In this document: one piece after another, positions 1 through 7,677 of the stretch
How the letters are laid out: each line of letters opens with the position of its first letter
Numbering within the stretch: position 1 is the stretch's first letter
Assembly: GCF_030812785.1 (NCBI RefSeq)
Contig: NZ_JAUSTJ010000001.1
Location: 558,001-622,000 of the forward strand
Source of the DNA: Sphingomonas kyeonggiensis
GTDB taxonomy: Bacteria > Pseudomonadota > Alphaproteobacteria > Sphingomonadales > Sphingomonadaceae
Length of the DNA stretch: 64,000 nucleotides
Direction: 5' to 3'
Position numbers and translations under genes: made by a program
Notes under the pieces: generated by a model
What the model was told of the DNA's origin: nothing
Databases searched by the model: none
Seen by the model: the letters and a program-made list of their open reading frames with translations, nothing else

Positions 1-613
1 CGCCCTGGTCGAGCTTGCCGGCGAAGCGGCTGTAGATCTCCGACAGCGTGCGCGGCTGGCCGTTCGCGGCGTAGAACACGCCGCGATTGGCGCGGGCGGC
101 TGCCGGGAACATGCTGGCGCCGGTGCGGCCGGGATTGTCGGCCATCGCGCTCAGGAACTTGTCGGCGCCGCCCAGGCCGAGGAAATGCGCCATGTAGAGG
201 TCGGTGCCAGTGGCCGGCCGGCCGAGGGTGTCCTCGAGCGACGCCTTGTTGTCGGCGGCATGTTCGGCGGCCATCAGCGAGGCGGTCTGCGGATCGCTGC
301 GCAGGTTGAGGATCGCGCTGCGCGTCGCGGGATCGCTGACGACGTAGCGGCCCGATGCGTTCTGCTTGATGCTGTCGGCGGCCCAGGACAGGCCATGCTC
401 GGCGCCGTGCTGCTTGACCACGCCGAGCCAGCTCTGCTCGATGAACTGATAGAGACCGGTCGCCGAGGAGGTGCCGGCGCGTGCATTCGCCTTCAACCCG
501 CTCTCGACCTGTGCCTGGCCGAGCAGATAGTTGAAGTCGATGCCGGTCTTGCGGCTCGCCGCGGCGATCGCCGTCTGGACGCTGGCCCTGGTATTGACCG
601 AAGTGACGCTCAT
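1..613 (-). CDS. Flagellum-associated lytic transglycosylase (SLT domain), 3' end off the window
   Basis: This encodes a soluble lytic transglycosylase that cleaves peptidoglycan, probably to let the flagellar rod cross the wall. It reads from ATG at 613 for 204 codons and runs off the left edge. Early residues carry the SLT signature: a catalytic Glu in AQVESG, then ATGLYQFIEQSW, and later YMAHFLGLGGA. No signal peptide is evident. The local FlgJ has only the rod-binding half, so this separate enzyme is the natural partner for the missing muramidase half; that is inference. A perfect sigma-54 promoter lies 41 bases upstream. Confidence 0.85.
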   Translation of the reverse strand, partial: MSVTSVNTRASVQTAIAAASRKTGIDFNYLLGQAQVESGLKANARAGTSSATGLYQFIEQSWLGVVKQHGAEHGLSWAADSIKQNASGRYVVSDPATRSAILNLRSDPQTASLMAAEHAADNKASLEDTLGRPATGTDLYMAHFLGLGGADKFLSAMADNPGRTGASMFPAAARANRGVFYAANGQPRTLSEIYSRFAGKLDQG

Positions 614-653
614 CTGGTCCCGATCCGGATTGCCCTTATTCGGGGCTATCGCA

Positions 654-669
654 GCAAGGACCGTGCCAG
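654..669 (-). promoter_or_regulatory. Sigma-54 promoter of the lytic transglycosylase gene
   Basis: On the minus strand the sequence is TGGCAC-GGTCC-TTGC, an exact match to the -24/-12 consensus TGGCAC-N5-TTGC. The predicted transcription start is about base 642, leaving a leader of about 29 bases before the ATG at 613. Confidence 0.75.
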
Positions 670-698
670 TTCTGGTTAATCGGCGTTATGCACGCCTG

Positions 699-1010
699 TC
701 AGGCCAGCGCGTAGCCGACCGCCTTGTAGGAAGGCGCCTGCTGACCGGAAAGGATTTGCAGGCGGCGGCGAACATTTGCCGCCATCAGGTTCACATAGAT
801 GCGGCAGGTCTCGTTGAGCTTGTGCGCCTCGGCGGCGAGCTCGCGGATTTCGGCATCGGGAGCCTCGCCGTCATGCAGCGCTACCGTGTCGATCGCGGCC
901 AGCTTGGCATGGGTCGCCGCCTCGAGCGCGGCGACGTCGTTCGTCTTCAGCGCCGCGATCTCGGCGTGGAGGCATTCGATCACCTGGATGAGCGCGTCAC
1001 GACGGTTCAC
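699..1010 (-). CDS. flgN: FlgN-like flagellar export chaperone
   Basis: A 103-residue, largely alpha-helical protein, probably the cytoplasmic chaperone of hook-associated proteins FlgK and FlgL. The call rests on size, helical composition and position directly after flgM; sequence conservation in this family is weak. The likely start is GTG at 1010, overlapping the end of flgM by 14 bases. GGAAGT stands just upstream of it, so translation is probably coupled. A longer reading with an earlier start would run into flgM and is unlikely. Confidence 0.6.
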   Translation of the reverse strand: MNRRDALIQVIECLHAEIAALKTNDVAALEAATHAKLAAIDTVALHDGEAPDAEIRELAAEAHKLNETCRIYVNLMAANVRRRLQILSGQQAPSYKAVGYALA

Positions 1011-1290
1011 GGGACTTCCAATCGAGCTTGAAGGCGAGCAGCCGGTCGGCGATCGTCGAGGGCGAGAGCGGGAACTTGTTGTCCTGGATCGCCTTGCGGA
1101 TGCGCGAGACGCGGTCGGCATCGACCGGCGGCCGGGCCGCCTGCTCCCCCGCGATCTCCGCCGCCGCGCTGCGCACCGCCGGGGTGTCGCTCGCGACCGG
1201 GCGGACCGCGGCGACCTTGGCCGCCGGTTCAACGGGCACAGTGCGACGGTCGGTGACCGCGCCTGTCTTCGTGCCGATTGAGTCCACCAT
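997..1290 (-). CDS. flgM: Anti-sigma-28 factor FlgM
   Basis: A 97-residue negative regulator that binds sigma-28 (FliA) until it is exported through the finished hook-basal body. The N-terminal half is low complexity and Ala/Val/Pro-rich, as expected for a natively unfolded protein. The C-terminal half has the sigma-binding helix region, with RIRKAIQDNKFPLSPSTIAD followed by a final helix. ATG at 1290 is preferred over an upstream in-frame TTG at 1299. A sigma-28-type promoter lies directly upstream, which would make an autoregulatory loop. flgN follows with an overlap. Confidence 0.88.
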   Translation of the reverse strand: MVDSIGTKTGAVTDRRTVPVEPAAKVAAVRPVASDTPAVRSAAAEIAGEQAARPPVDADRVSRIRKAIQDNKFPLSPSTIADRLLAFKLDWKSREPS

Positions 1291-1321
1291 TGCCTGCAAC
1301 CTCGCTATGCCTGCAGCCCAT

Positions 1322-1348
1322 CAAACGGCCCGGCGGCGCGAAACTTTA
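1322..1348 (-). promoter_or_regulatory. Sigma-28 (FliA-type) promoter of flgM
   Basis: The minus strand reads TAAAGTTT, 11 bases, then GCCGTTTG. The -35 is a perfect match to TAAAGTTT, the spacing is exactly 11, and the -10 matches GCCGATAA at 5 of 8 positions. The site lies between the flgA stop and the flgM start and gives a leader of about 24 bases. Confidence 0.65.
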
Positions 1349-1357
1349 CGGGAAAAT

Positions 1358-1888
1358 TCAGCTGCCCTCGGCAAAGCCCGGCAAGCGGGCGCGGCCCGGC
1401 TCGATCGCGATCGCCTGGAGCGGCGGCTGCTTGTCGTCGATCTTCACGCTGATCCGCCCGCCGGGAGGCGCGTCGTTCATCGCGACGCCCTGGCGCGAGA
1501 TCGAGAAGCCCGCGGCCCCCGCCTCGACCGTGACCGCGTCACCGCGCTTGATCACCGGCTCGGCCTTCACCGCCACTGGCGGGCGCACGACGACATTGGC
1601 GGGCATCGGCGCAGGCGTGGCGACCTTGGGTCTGGGCACCGCCGCGACCGGCACGAAGATCTTCCAGGCCGGCGCCATGCAGCGGACCACGACCGCGTCA
1701 TGCGTGTCGCTCCGCCATTCGAGCTGGGGCGCGGCGCAGCTGGCGAGCTTGAGCCGCCGGTCGATCGGCGCGATCGCTCCGCCCTGCTCGCCGATTTCCT
1801 TGCCGGTGAACTGGGTGACGATCGTGTCGAGCGCCGCGACCGATTGGAAGTCCGGGGCGGCGAGGCTGAGTGCGAGTGCGAGGATCAT
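1358..1888 (-). CDS. flgA: Flagellar P-ring assembly chaperone FlgA
   Basis: A 176-residue periplasmic protein that helps FlgI polymerise into the P ring. It has a short signal peptide (LALALSLAAP) and a C-terminal SAF-type domain with VIKRGDAVTVEAGAAG and a SRQGVAM-type segment, as in FlgA proteins. ATG at 1888 is preceded by AAGGAGACC. It overlaps the stop of the upstream motB-like gene in an ATGA, so the two are translationally coupled. Confidence 0.85.
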   Translation of the reverse strand: MILALALSLAAPDFQSVAALDTIVTQFTGKEIGEQGGAIAPIDRRLKLASCAAPQLEWRSDTHDAVVVRCMAPAWKIFVPVAAVPRPKVATPAPMPANVVVRPPVAVKAEPVIKRGDAVTVEAGAAGFSISRQGVAMNDAPPGGRISVKIDDKQPPLQAIAIEPGRARLPGFAEGS

Positions 1889-2391
1889 GGCCGGTCTCCT
1901 TCGAAGCCGAGCGTGAGGACGGCGCGGCGCTGGCCGCGGCCGGTGGAAAGAACGATGCGCGAGGGATCGATCGCGCGCTGGCGGATGAGCAAGGCGGCGA
2001 CGGCGCGCGCGCGGTCGGCGGCGAGGATCGGGCCGCTGCCGGTGGCGGGATCGACGTCCGCCGCCGATCCCTCGACTTCGCCGGTGATGCGCAGCCGGGT
2101 GCGCGGATCGCGCGCGGCGGTCCGCGCCCATTCAAGCGCCGAACCGGTGTCGGCCAGCACAGCCGAACCCGGTGCGAAGCCGGTGGCGGTGGCGATATCG
2201 ACCGGCATCGGCGCCGGAACCGCAGCGCTCTCGCTGGCGCCGAAGCCCGCGCGGATGCCCGCGGCGAGCCTGGCCGGATCGACCTGGTTTGCCTGGAGGA
2301 AGACGAAGAAGCCGACGAGCAGCAGCGACAGGTCGGCCAGGGTCATCAGCCAAGGTGCGCGGGCGCGCTCGTCCTCGTCGAACGCGGTCAC
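1885..2391 (-). CDS. Short MotB-like protein with degenerate OmpA domain
   Basis: A 168-residue membrane protein resembling MotB. The N-terminal segment APWLMTLADLSLLLVGFFVF has the single transmembrane helix with Asp at residue 20, equivalent to the proton-binding Asp of MotB. The C-terminal region (AADRARAVAALLIRQRAI, then RIVLSTGRGQ) looks like a shortened OmpA-like peptidoglycan-binding domain. It starts at GTG 2391, overlapping the motA-like stop (GTGA), and ends in an ATGA overlap with flgA. A full-length motB exists at 13,128, so this is a second, divergent stator-like or accessory subunit. Confidence 0.65.
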   Translation of the reverse strand: MTAFDEDERARAPWLMTLADLSLLLVGFFVFLQANQVDPARLAAGIRAGFGASESAAVPAPMPVDIATATGFAPGSAVLADTGSALEWARTAARDPRTRLRITGEVEGSAADVDPATGSGPILAADRARAVAALLIRQRAIDPSRIVLSTGRGQRRAVLTLGFEGDRP

Positions 2392-3056
2392 GCCGCTATC
2401 TCCTTGATCCGGCCGCTGCCCGGCTCGATCCCGGCGAGCAGTGCGAGCGCCGGCTGGAGGCGGAGACGCTCCTGCGCCTCGTGCCGCGCCCGGCGCTTGA
2501 GCCGCGTGGCGACCGGCAGCAACGCGAGATTGGCGAGCAGCGCGCCGTAGAGGGTGGCGAGCAGCGCCACGGCCATCGCGCCGCCGATCGCCTGGGGATC
2601 CTTCATCGCGGAGAACATGCCGACCAGGCCGACCAGCGTGCCGACCATGCCCATCGCCGGCGCCAGTTCGGCCGCGCCGGACCAGACTTCCCAGCCGCCG
2701 CGATGCCGCTCGAACCGCGCGCAGCGGCGCTGCTCGAGCAGCGTCCCGACCTCCTTCGGGCTCGCCCCGTCGACGATCGCGGCGACTGCGGCAGCGATGT
2801 CCGAATCCTCGATCTTCGAGCGGTCGAGCGCGATCACGCCGTGGCGCCGCGCGATCCGGCCGAGCGCCGAGACCTGCGACAGCAGCGGCTCCACATCGAA
2901 GCGCCGGCGCGGCAGCTGGCCCAGCGCGGCGACGCTGCGGGCAAGGTCGCCCGAGGCGCTGCGCAGCACGGTGCCGGCCACCACGCCCCCGCCGACAATG
3001 GCGAGCGCGATCGGATCGAGGAAGGTCCCCAGGGCAGGAAGCACATTCATATCCAT
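2388..3056 (-). CDS. MotA/TolQ/ExbB-type proton channel protein, lacking the first MotA helix
   Basis: A 222-residue inner-membrane protein of the MotA/ExbB superfamily. It begins at the segment FLDPIALAIVGGGVVAGTVL, which in PomA/MotA is the second transmembrane helix, so only about three helices remain. The later MGMVGTLVGLVGMF and GGAMAVALLATLYGALLANL segments match the last two MotA helices. ATG at 3056 and ATG at 3050 are both possible, and neither has a clear ribosome site. A near-consensus sigma-54 promoter ends almost at this start, which may favour the later one. It is coupled to the motB-like gene. Confidence 0.65.
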   Translation of the reverse strand: MDMNVLPALGTFLDPIALAIVGGGVVAGTVLRSASGDLARSVAALGQLPRRRFDVEPLLSQVSALGRIARRHGVIALDRSKIEDSDIAAAVAAIVDGASPKEVGTLLEQRRCARFERHRGGWEVWSGAAELAPAMGMVGTLVGLVGMFSAMKDPQAIGGAMAVALLATLYGALLANLALLPVATRLKRRARHEAQERLRLQPALALLAGIEPGSGRIKEIAA

Positions 3057-3068
3057 GCCCGTGTGGGT

Positions 3069-3083
3069 GCAAGAGGCGGGCCA
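3069..3083 (-). promoter_or_regulatory. Candidate sigma-54 promoter of the motA-like/flgA/flgM operon
   Basis: The minus strand reads TGGCCC-GCCTC-TTGC, one mismatch from TGGCAC-N5-TTGC. The predicted start falls near base 3057, only a few bases from the annotated start codons. That is awkward, and the site or the start codon may be wrong. Support comes from its mirror position to the flgB promoter around shared dyads. Confidence 0.4.
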
Positions 3084-3124
3084 ATTGCCCTCCCCTCAGA
3101 GGGCGGCAATCCGGCCCCGCAAAC

Positions 3125-3163
3125 CCGGCAAGCAGCTGCCGACACACCGGCAAAAACCTGCCG
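3125..3163. promoter_or_regulatory. Paired 16-bp dyads: candidate enhancer for the divergent sigma-54 promoters
   Basis: Two copies of the dyad CGGCA-N6-TGCCG occupy 3126-3141 and 3148-3163, with centres 22 bp apart (about two helical turns). Over 17 bases they match at 14 positions. They lie about 50 bp from the minus-strand sigma-54 site and about 75 bp from the plus-strand one. By position they should bind a flagellar enhancer-binding protein of the FlbD/FleQ class. The protein itself is not in the window. Confidence 0.55.
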
Positions 3164-3214
3164 CCGCTTGCCGCTCCTCAGAGGAAAGGCGGTTTTTTCG
3201 CCTCTCCGGCCAAA

Positions 3215-3231
3215 TTGGCACGGCGGTTGCA
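3215..3231 (+). promoter_or_regulatory. Sigma-54 promoter of the flgB-flgL operon
   Basis: The sequence TTGGCACGGCGGTTGCA is a perfect -24/-12 element (TGGCAC-N5-TTGC). The predicted start is near base 3242, about 38 bases before the flgB ATG at 3280. Confidence 0.85.
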
Positions 3232-3279
3232 GAGAAGCCCACAAGCCTTTCCGGCGAACTTTTGTGCGGGAGACGTGCA

Positions 3280-3633
3280 ATGCCCAATGACAACCTCTTC
3301 GGCGTACATGGCACCGCGCTTGCCGTGCGCTCGCAGCGCATGGGCATGCTCGCGTCGAACATCGCGAACGCCTCGACCCCCGGGTACAAGGCGAAGGACA
3401 TCGACTTCCGCGCGGCGCTCAACGGCGCCACCGCTGCGGGCGGCTCGATCGACGGCGCGATCGACGCCAACACGCTCTACCGCGTGCCGCTCCAGCCCTC
3501 GGCCGACGGCAACACCGTCGAGCTGACCACCGAGCAGACCGCCTTCGCCGAGAACGCCGTCGCCTATCAGACGACGCTGTCGTTCCTGAACGGCCGCATC
3601 GGCCAGATCACGCGCGCTCTGAAGGGAGAGTAA
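3280..3633 (+). CDS. flgB: Flagellar proximal rod protein FlgB
   Basis: A 117-residue rod subunit, slightly short for FlgB. The N-terminus has the axial-protein helix with RSQRMGMLASNIANASTPGY. The C-terminal helix ends in an NGRIGQITRALKG segment. ATG at 3280 follows GGGAG at good spacing. It is the first gene of a plus-strand run of eleven flagellar genes and lies just below a perfect sigma-54 promoter. Confidence 0.92.
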   Translation: MPNDNLFGVHGTALAVRSQRMGMLASNIANASTPGYKAKDIDFRAALNGATAAGGSIDGAIDANTLYRVPLQPSADGNTVELTTEQTAFAENAVAYQTTLSFLNGRIGQITRALKGE

Positions 3634-3636
3634 GAG

Positions 3637-4047
3637 ATGGGCGACCAGCCGCTTTCGATCTTCCAGGTCTCCGGCCGCGCGATGAGCGCGCAGCTGGTGC
3701 GGATGAACACCACGGCCTCCAACCTGGCCAATGTCGGTACCGTCGCATCGAGCCCGGACGCCGCCTATCGCACGATCAAGCCGGTGTTCCGCACCGCCTT
3801 CGACCAAGCGAGCGGCATGTCGACCGTCGATGTCGAGCAGGTCGTCACCGCCGGCTCCGAGCCGACCAAGCACTACGATCCGGGCAACCCGATGGCCGAC
3901 AAGGACGGCAATGTCTGGGAAGCCGCTGTGGACGAGACCCGGGAGCTGGTCGACATGATGGAGACCGCCCGGAACTACCAGAACAACGTCGAAGTGATGC
4001 AGACTGCCAAGCAGCTCATCGTCGACACCCTCAAGCTGGGCCGCTGA
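3637..4047 (+). CDS. flgC: Flagellar rod protein FlgC
   Basis: A 136-residue proximal rod protein. The N-terminal axial motif is MNTTASNLANVGTVASSP. The C-terminus has the usual MMETARNYQNNVEVMQTAK helix shared by rod and hook proteins. It starts three bases after the flgB stop, with the ribosome site (AAGGGAGAG) inside the end of flgB. Confidence 0.94.
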   Translation: MGDQPLSIFQVSGRAMSAQLVRMNTTASNLANVGTVASSPDAAYRTIKPVFRTAFDQASGMSTVDVEQVVTAGSEPTKHYDPGNPMADKDGNVWEAAVDETRELVDMMETARNYQNNVEVMQTAKQLIVDTLKLGR

Positions 4048-4049
4048 TC

Positions 4050-4757
4050 ATGAGCGATTTCGATAGTGCACTGCAGAACCTGGGCATCCCCCGGTACAAC
4101 ACCTCGAGCACGACGAGCGGCACCACGCTCGACACCAAGGACACCTCGCGGCTCGGCAAGACCGACATGGGCGTGTCCGACTTCCTCGCGCTGATGACCG
4201 CGCAGCTGAAGAACCAGGATCCGTTCCAGCCGGTCGACAACAGCCAGATGGTCGCCCAGATGGCGCAGTTCTCGTCGCTTTCCGGCATCACCGAGATGAG
4301 CTCGACGCTGAAGACGATCGCCGGCCAGCTCGGCTCGACCTCGCTCAACGACGCGATCGGCTATGTCGGCAAGAACGTGCTCGTCCAGGGCTCGACCGCC
4401 TATCCGCGCACCACCGGCGGCCTCGCCGGCGCCGTCGCGCTGGAGAAGGACGCGACCAACGTCACCGTCACCATCAAGGACAAGGACGGCAACACGCTCA
4501 AGACCATCGAGATGGGCAAGGAGACCAAGGGCGCGGTCGCCTGGGACTGGGACGGCAAGACCGATACCGGCGCGGACGCCGGCGCCGGCCCGTTCACCGT
4601 CAGCGTCACCGCCACCGACGGTACCGGCAACGTCAAGGGCTATCCGCTGGTCTGGGCACCGGTCACCGCGGTCTCGATGGGATCGGACGGCAAGCCCGTC
4701 CTCACGCTTCCCGAGATCGGCAACGTCTCCACCGACGCCGTCTGGCAGGTCGGCTGA
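4050..4757 (+). CDS. flgD: Hook assembly scaffold FlgD
   Basis: A 235-residue hook cap needed to polymerise FlgE. The conserved N-terminal block FLALMTAQLKNQDPFQPVDN is followed by the QMAQFSSLSGI segment. The C-terminal half is a beta-rich FlgD Ig/tudor-type region with repeated DKDGN and DWDGKTDTGA motifs. It starts two bases after the flgC stop with no strong ribosome site, suggesting coupled translation. Confidence 0.93.
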   Translation: MSDFDSALQNLGIPRYNTSSTTSGTTLDTKDTSRLGKTDMGVSDFLALMTAQLKNQDPFQPVDNSQMVAQMAQFSSLSGITEMSSTLKTIAGQLGSTSLNDAIGYVGKNVLVQGSTAYPRTTGGLAGAVALEKDATNVTVTIKDKDGNTLKTIEMGKETKGAVAWDWDGKTDTGADAGAGPFTVSVTATDGTGNVKGYPLVWAPVTAVSMGSDGKPVLTLPEIGNVSTDAVWQVG

Positions 4758-4784
4758 ATCAATTTTTCCTAGGAGTAACGGAAA

Positions 4785-6092
4785 ATGTCCTTCTTCACCT
4801 CGCTCTCCGGCCTGCAGGCAGCGCAGACCGACATGTCGACGATCTCGCACAATCTCGCGAACGTGCAGACCAACGGCTTCAAGAAGAGCACCACCCAGTT
4901 CGCCGACGTCATCGCGTCGACCGCCAACATGAACCCCAGCCAGATGGTCGGTTCGGGCGTGGTCGTGAAGGCGGTGCGCCAGCAATTCGGCCAGGGCGGC
5001 TTCACTCAGTCGTCCTCCGCGCTCGACGTCGCGATCTCGGGCGACGGCTTCTTCATCGTCAAGGGTGACGAGAAGAGCGGCAATGGCGTTGCCTACACCC
5101 GCAACGGCAGCTTCCAGGTCGATGCCGATCGCTATGTGGTCGATGCGCAGGGCAACAAGCTGCAGGTCTATCCGGTGGACGGCTCGGGCGCGGTGGTCGC
5201 GACCGGCCTTTCCTCGACGGTCAGCCTGCGCCTGCCCCAGACCAGCGGCACGCCCCAGGCGACCGAGAACGTCAAGCTGGGCCTCAACCTCAATGCCGGC
5301 TCGCCGATCCCCTCGGACAATCCGAAGTTCGACGATACCGAGTACAAGTTCGACCGTTTCGACCCGACCACCTACAACCAGTCGGTCCAGACCACGGTCT
5401 ATGACGCGAATGGCAACGCGCTGACACTGACCAACTATTTCGTCCGCGAGACCAAGCCGACCGATACCGACGCGACCAGCAGCTGGAAGGTCTATTCGTT
5501 CGTCGGCGACCAGCAGCTCAATGCCGGCGACGATCCCGCGACGATGAAGCAGTTCGAACTGAAGTTCGACAGCACCGGCAAGCTCTCCGAGCCGACCACG
5601 CCGATCACCTTCATGGGCTTCCTGGCGCCGGGCGCGACTTCGGAGCAGGTGCTCAAGCTCGACCTGACCGCCGGCACCACCCAGGTCAGCTCCCCGTTCA
5701 GCCTCAACTCGACCAAGCAGGACGGCTCGCCCGTCGGCCAGATCGAAGGCGTGACGATCGGCGACGACGGCACGGTGACGGCGAGCTTCTCGAACGGCGA
5801 CACCCAGGCGCTGGGCAAGGTCGTGCTGGCCAGCTTCACCAACAATGCCGGCCTGCGCCAGCTCGGCAACTCGACCTGGGCGGCCACCGGCTTCTCGGGC
5901 GACGCGCGGCTCGGCGAGCCGGGCACCAACGGTTTCGGCGGGCTGATGTCGGGCGCGATCGAGCGCTCGAACGTCGACATCACCGAGGAGCTGGTCAATC
6001 TGATCGCGGCGCAGCGCAACTTCCAGGCGAATGCCAAGGCGCTCGATACCGCCAGCCAGATGTCCCAGACCATTTTCAACATCCGCAGCTGA
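4785..6092 (+). CDS. flgE: Flagellar hook protein FlgE
   Basis: A 435-residue hook subunit with the N-terminal MSTISHNLANVQTNGFKKS axial helix, the DGFFIVKG region and the C-terminal LIAAQRNFQANAKALDTASQ helix. The middle holds the variable, surface-exposed hook domains. A good ribosome site (TAGGAG) precedes ATG 4785. The 27-base gap before it is the widest in the early part of the operon. Confidence 0.95.
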   Translation: MSFFTSLSGLQAAQTDMSTISHNLANVQTNGFKKSTTQFADVIASTANMNPSQMVGSGVVVKAVRQQFGQGGFTQSSSALDVAISGDGFFIVKGDEKSGNGVAYTRNGSFQVDADRYVVDAQGNKLQVYPVDGSGAVVATGLSSTVSLRLPQTSGTPQATENVKLGLNLNAGSPIPSDNPKFDDTEYKFDRFDPTTYNQSVQTTVYDANGNALTLTNYFVRETKPTDTDATSSWKVYSFVGDQQLNAGDDPATMKQFELKFDSTGKLSEPTTPITFMGFLAPGATSEQVLKLDLTAGTTQVSSPFSLNSTKQDGSPVGQIEGVTIGDDGTVTASFSNGDTQALGKVVLASFTNNAGLRQLGNSTWAATGFSGDARLGEPGTNGFGGLMSGAIERSNVDITEELVNLIAAQRNFQANAKALDTASQMSQTIFNIRS

Positions 6093-6118
6093 TCGGATCG
6101 GCTGAGGAGGAGTAACCC

Positions 6119-6862
6119 ATGGACCGGCTTGTCTACACTGCGATGTCGGGGCTTCGGAGCCAGATGTCGGCGCAGGCGACGATCGCGAACAACATCGCGA
6201 ACGCCTCGACGATCGGCTTCCGCGGCGAACGCGTCAGCTTCGACCGGCTGGTCCTCCAGGGTACCGGGATGGATTCGCGCCAGATGGCCTCGGCGGAAGT
6301 CGAGGACTTCGACCGGAGCAAGGGCACGATGATCCAGACCGGCAACCCGCTCGACATCGCGGTGAACGGCGATGCCTGGATCGTGGTCCAGGCCACCGAT
6401 GGCACCGAAGCCTATACGAGGCGCGGCGATCTGCGGATCGCGCCCTCGGGCGTGCTGGAAACCGGCGACGGTTTCCCGGTGATGGGGTCGGGGGGCCCCA
6501 TCACCGTGCCGCCCGCCGACAAGGTTTCGATTGCCGAGGACGGCACCGTCTCGATCGTGCCGCGCGGCGGCGATCCGACGCAGCCGCAGGAAGTCGGCAA
6601 GATCAAGCTGGTCAGCACCGACGGCACGCAGACCGCCAAGGGGCTGGACAATCTCCTTCATGTGAAGGGCGGCGGCGTGCTGCCCGAGGACATGGACGCG
6701 AAAGTGACTTCCGGTTCGCTCGAGCAATCGAACGTGAACCTGACGCAGGCGCTGGTCGACATGATCGAGAACCAGCGCGCCTACGAAGTGCAGGCCAACC
6801 TGCTCAAGGAAGCCAAGAACATGGACGAGAGCACCGCATCGCTGATGCGGATGCCGTCCTGA
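6119..6862 (+). CDS. flgF: Flagellar rod protein FlgF
   Basis: A 247-residue proximal rod protein. The start MDRLVYTAMSGLRSQMSAQA, the IANNIANASTIGFRGERV axial motif, and the terminal MIENQRAYEVQANLLKEAKN helix are characteristic. GAGGAGTAACC precedes the ATG. FlgF lies between FlgE and FlgG, as in most proteobacterial flg operons. Confidence 0.93.
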   Translation: MDRLVYTAMSGLRSQMSAQATIANNIANASTIGFRGERVSFDRLVLQGTGMDSRQMASAEVEDFDRSKGTMIQTGNPLDIAVNGDAWIVVQATDGTEAYTRRGDLRIAPSGVLETGDGFPVMGSGGPITVPPADKVSIAEDGTVSIVPRGGDPTQPQEVGKIKLVSTDGTQTAKGLDNLLHVKGGGVLPEDMDAKVTSGSLEQSNVNLTQALVDMIENQRAYEVQANLLKEAKNMDESTASLMRMPS

Positions 6863-6877
6863 TAGGGAGTAAGACCG

Positions 6878-7666
6878 ATGGGTTCGGCAGCATTGCACAT
6901 CGCGCGCACGGGTCTCGACGCCCAGGACACGCGCATGCGGGTCATCTCGAACAACCTGGCCAACGTGAACACCACGGCGTTCAAGAAGGACCGCGCCAGT
7001 TTCGAGACGCTCGCCTATCAGGTGATCACCGCGCCGGGCGCCGCCTCGACCGCGGAGACGAAGTACGCGACCGGCCTCAACCTCGGCACCGGCGTGCGCA
7101 CCCAGGGCACCCAGCGCATCGAGACCCAGGGATCGCTGCAGACCACCGGTAATGGTCTGGACATGGCGATCGACGGCAACGGCTATTTCCAGATCCAGCT
7201 GCCCGGCGGCAGCCTCGGCTATACCCGCGCGGGCAATTTCTCGCGCTCGCCGGAGGGCCAGTTGGTCACCTCCGAGGGCTATCAGGTGATGCCCGGCGTC
7301 ACCATTCCCGAAGGTGCGATCTCGGTCACCGTCGGCAGCGACGGCACCGTCTCGGCACAGATGCCGAACCAGACCGACCTCACCCAGATCGGCCAGATCC
7401 AGGTGGCGAGCTTCCCCAATCCGGCGGGCCTGCAGGCAGTGGGCGACAATTACCTGATCGAGACGCCCGCCAGCGGTACCGTCGCGCTCGGCAATGCCGG
7501 CATCGATGGCCGCGGCACGATCCGCCAGGGCATGCTCGAAGGCTCGAACGTCAACGTCGTCGAGGAGCTGGTCGACATGATCGAGACGCAGCGCGCCTAT
7601 GAGGTCAATTCGAAGATGATCTCGGCGACCGACGAGATGCTCAAATACGTCAACCAGAACATCTGA
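6878..7666 (+). CDS. flgG: Flagellar distal rod protein FlgG
   Basis: A 262-residue distal rod subunit. It shows VISNNLANVNTTAFKKDRA, then AYQVITAPGA, the DGNGYFQIQLPGG region and the C-terminal DMIETQRAYEVNSKMISATD helix. Length is normal for FlgG. The start follows GGGAGTAAGACC 15 bases after the flgF stop. Confidence 0.95.
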   Translation: MGSAALHIARTGLDAQDTRMRVISNNLANVNTTAFKKDRASFETLAYQVITAPGAASTAETKYATGLNLGTGVRTQGTQRIETQGSLQTTGNGLDMAIDGNGYFQIQLPGGSLGYTRAGNFSRSPEGQLVTSEGYQVMPGVTIPEGAISVTVGSDGTVSAQMPNQTDLTQIGQIQVASFPNPAGLQAVGDNYLIETPASGTVALGNAGIDGRGTIRQGMLEGSNVNVVEELVDMIETQRAYEVNSKMISATDEMLKYVNQNI

Positions 7667-7677
7667 GGTGGCAGATC

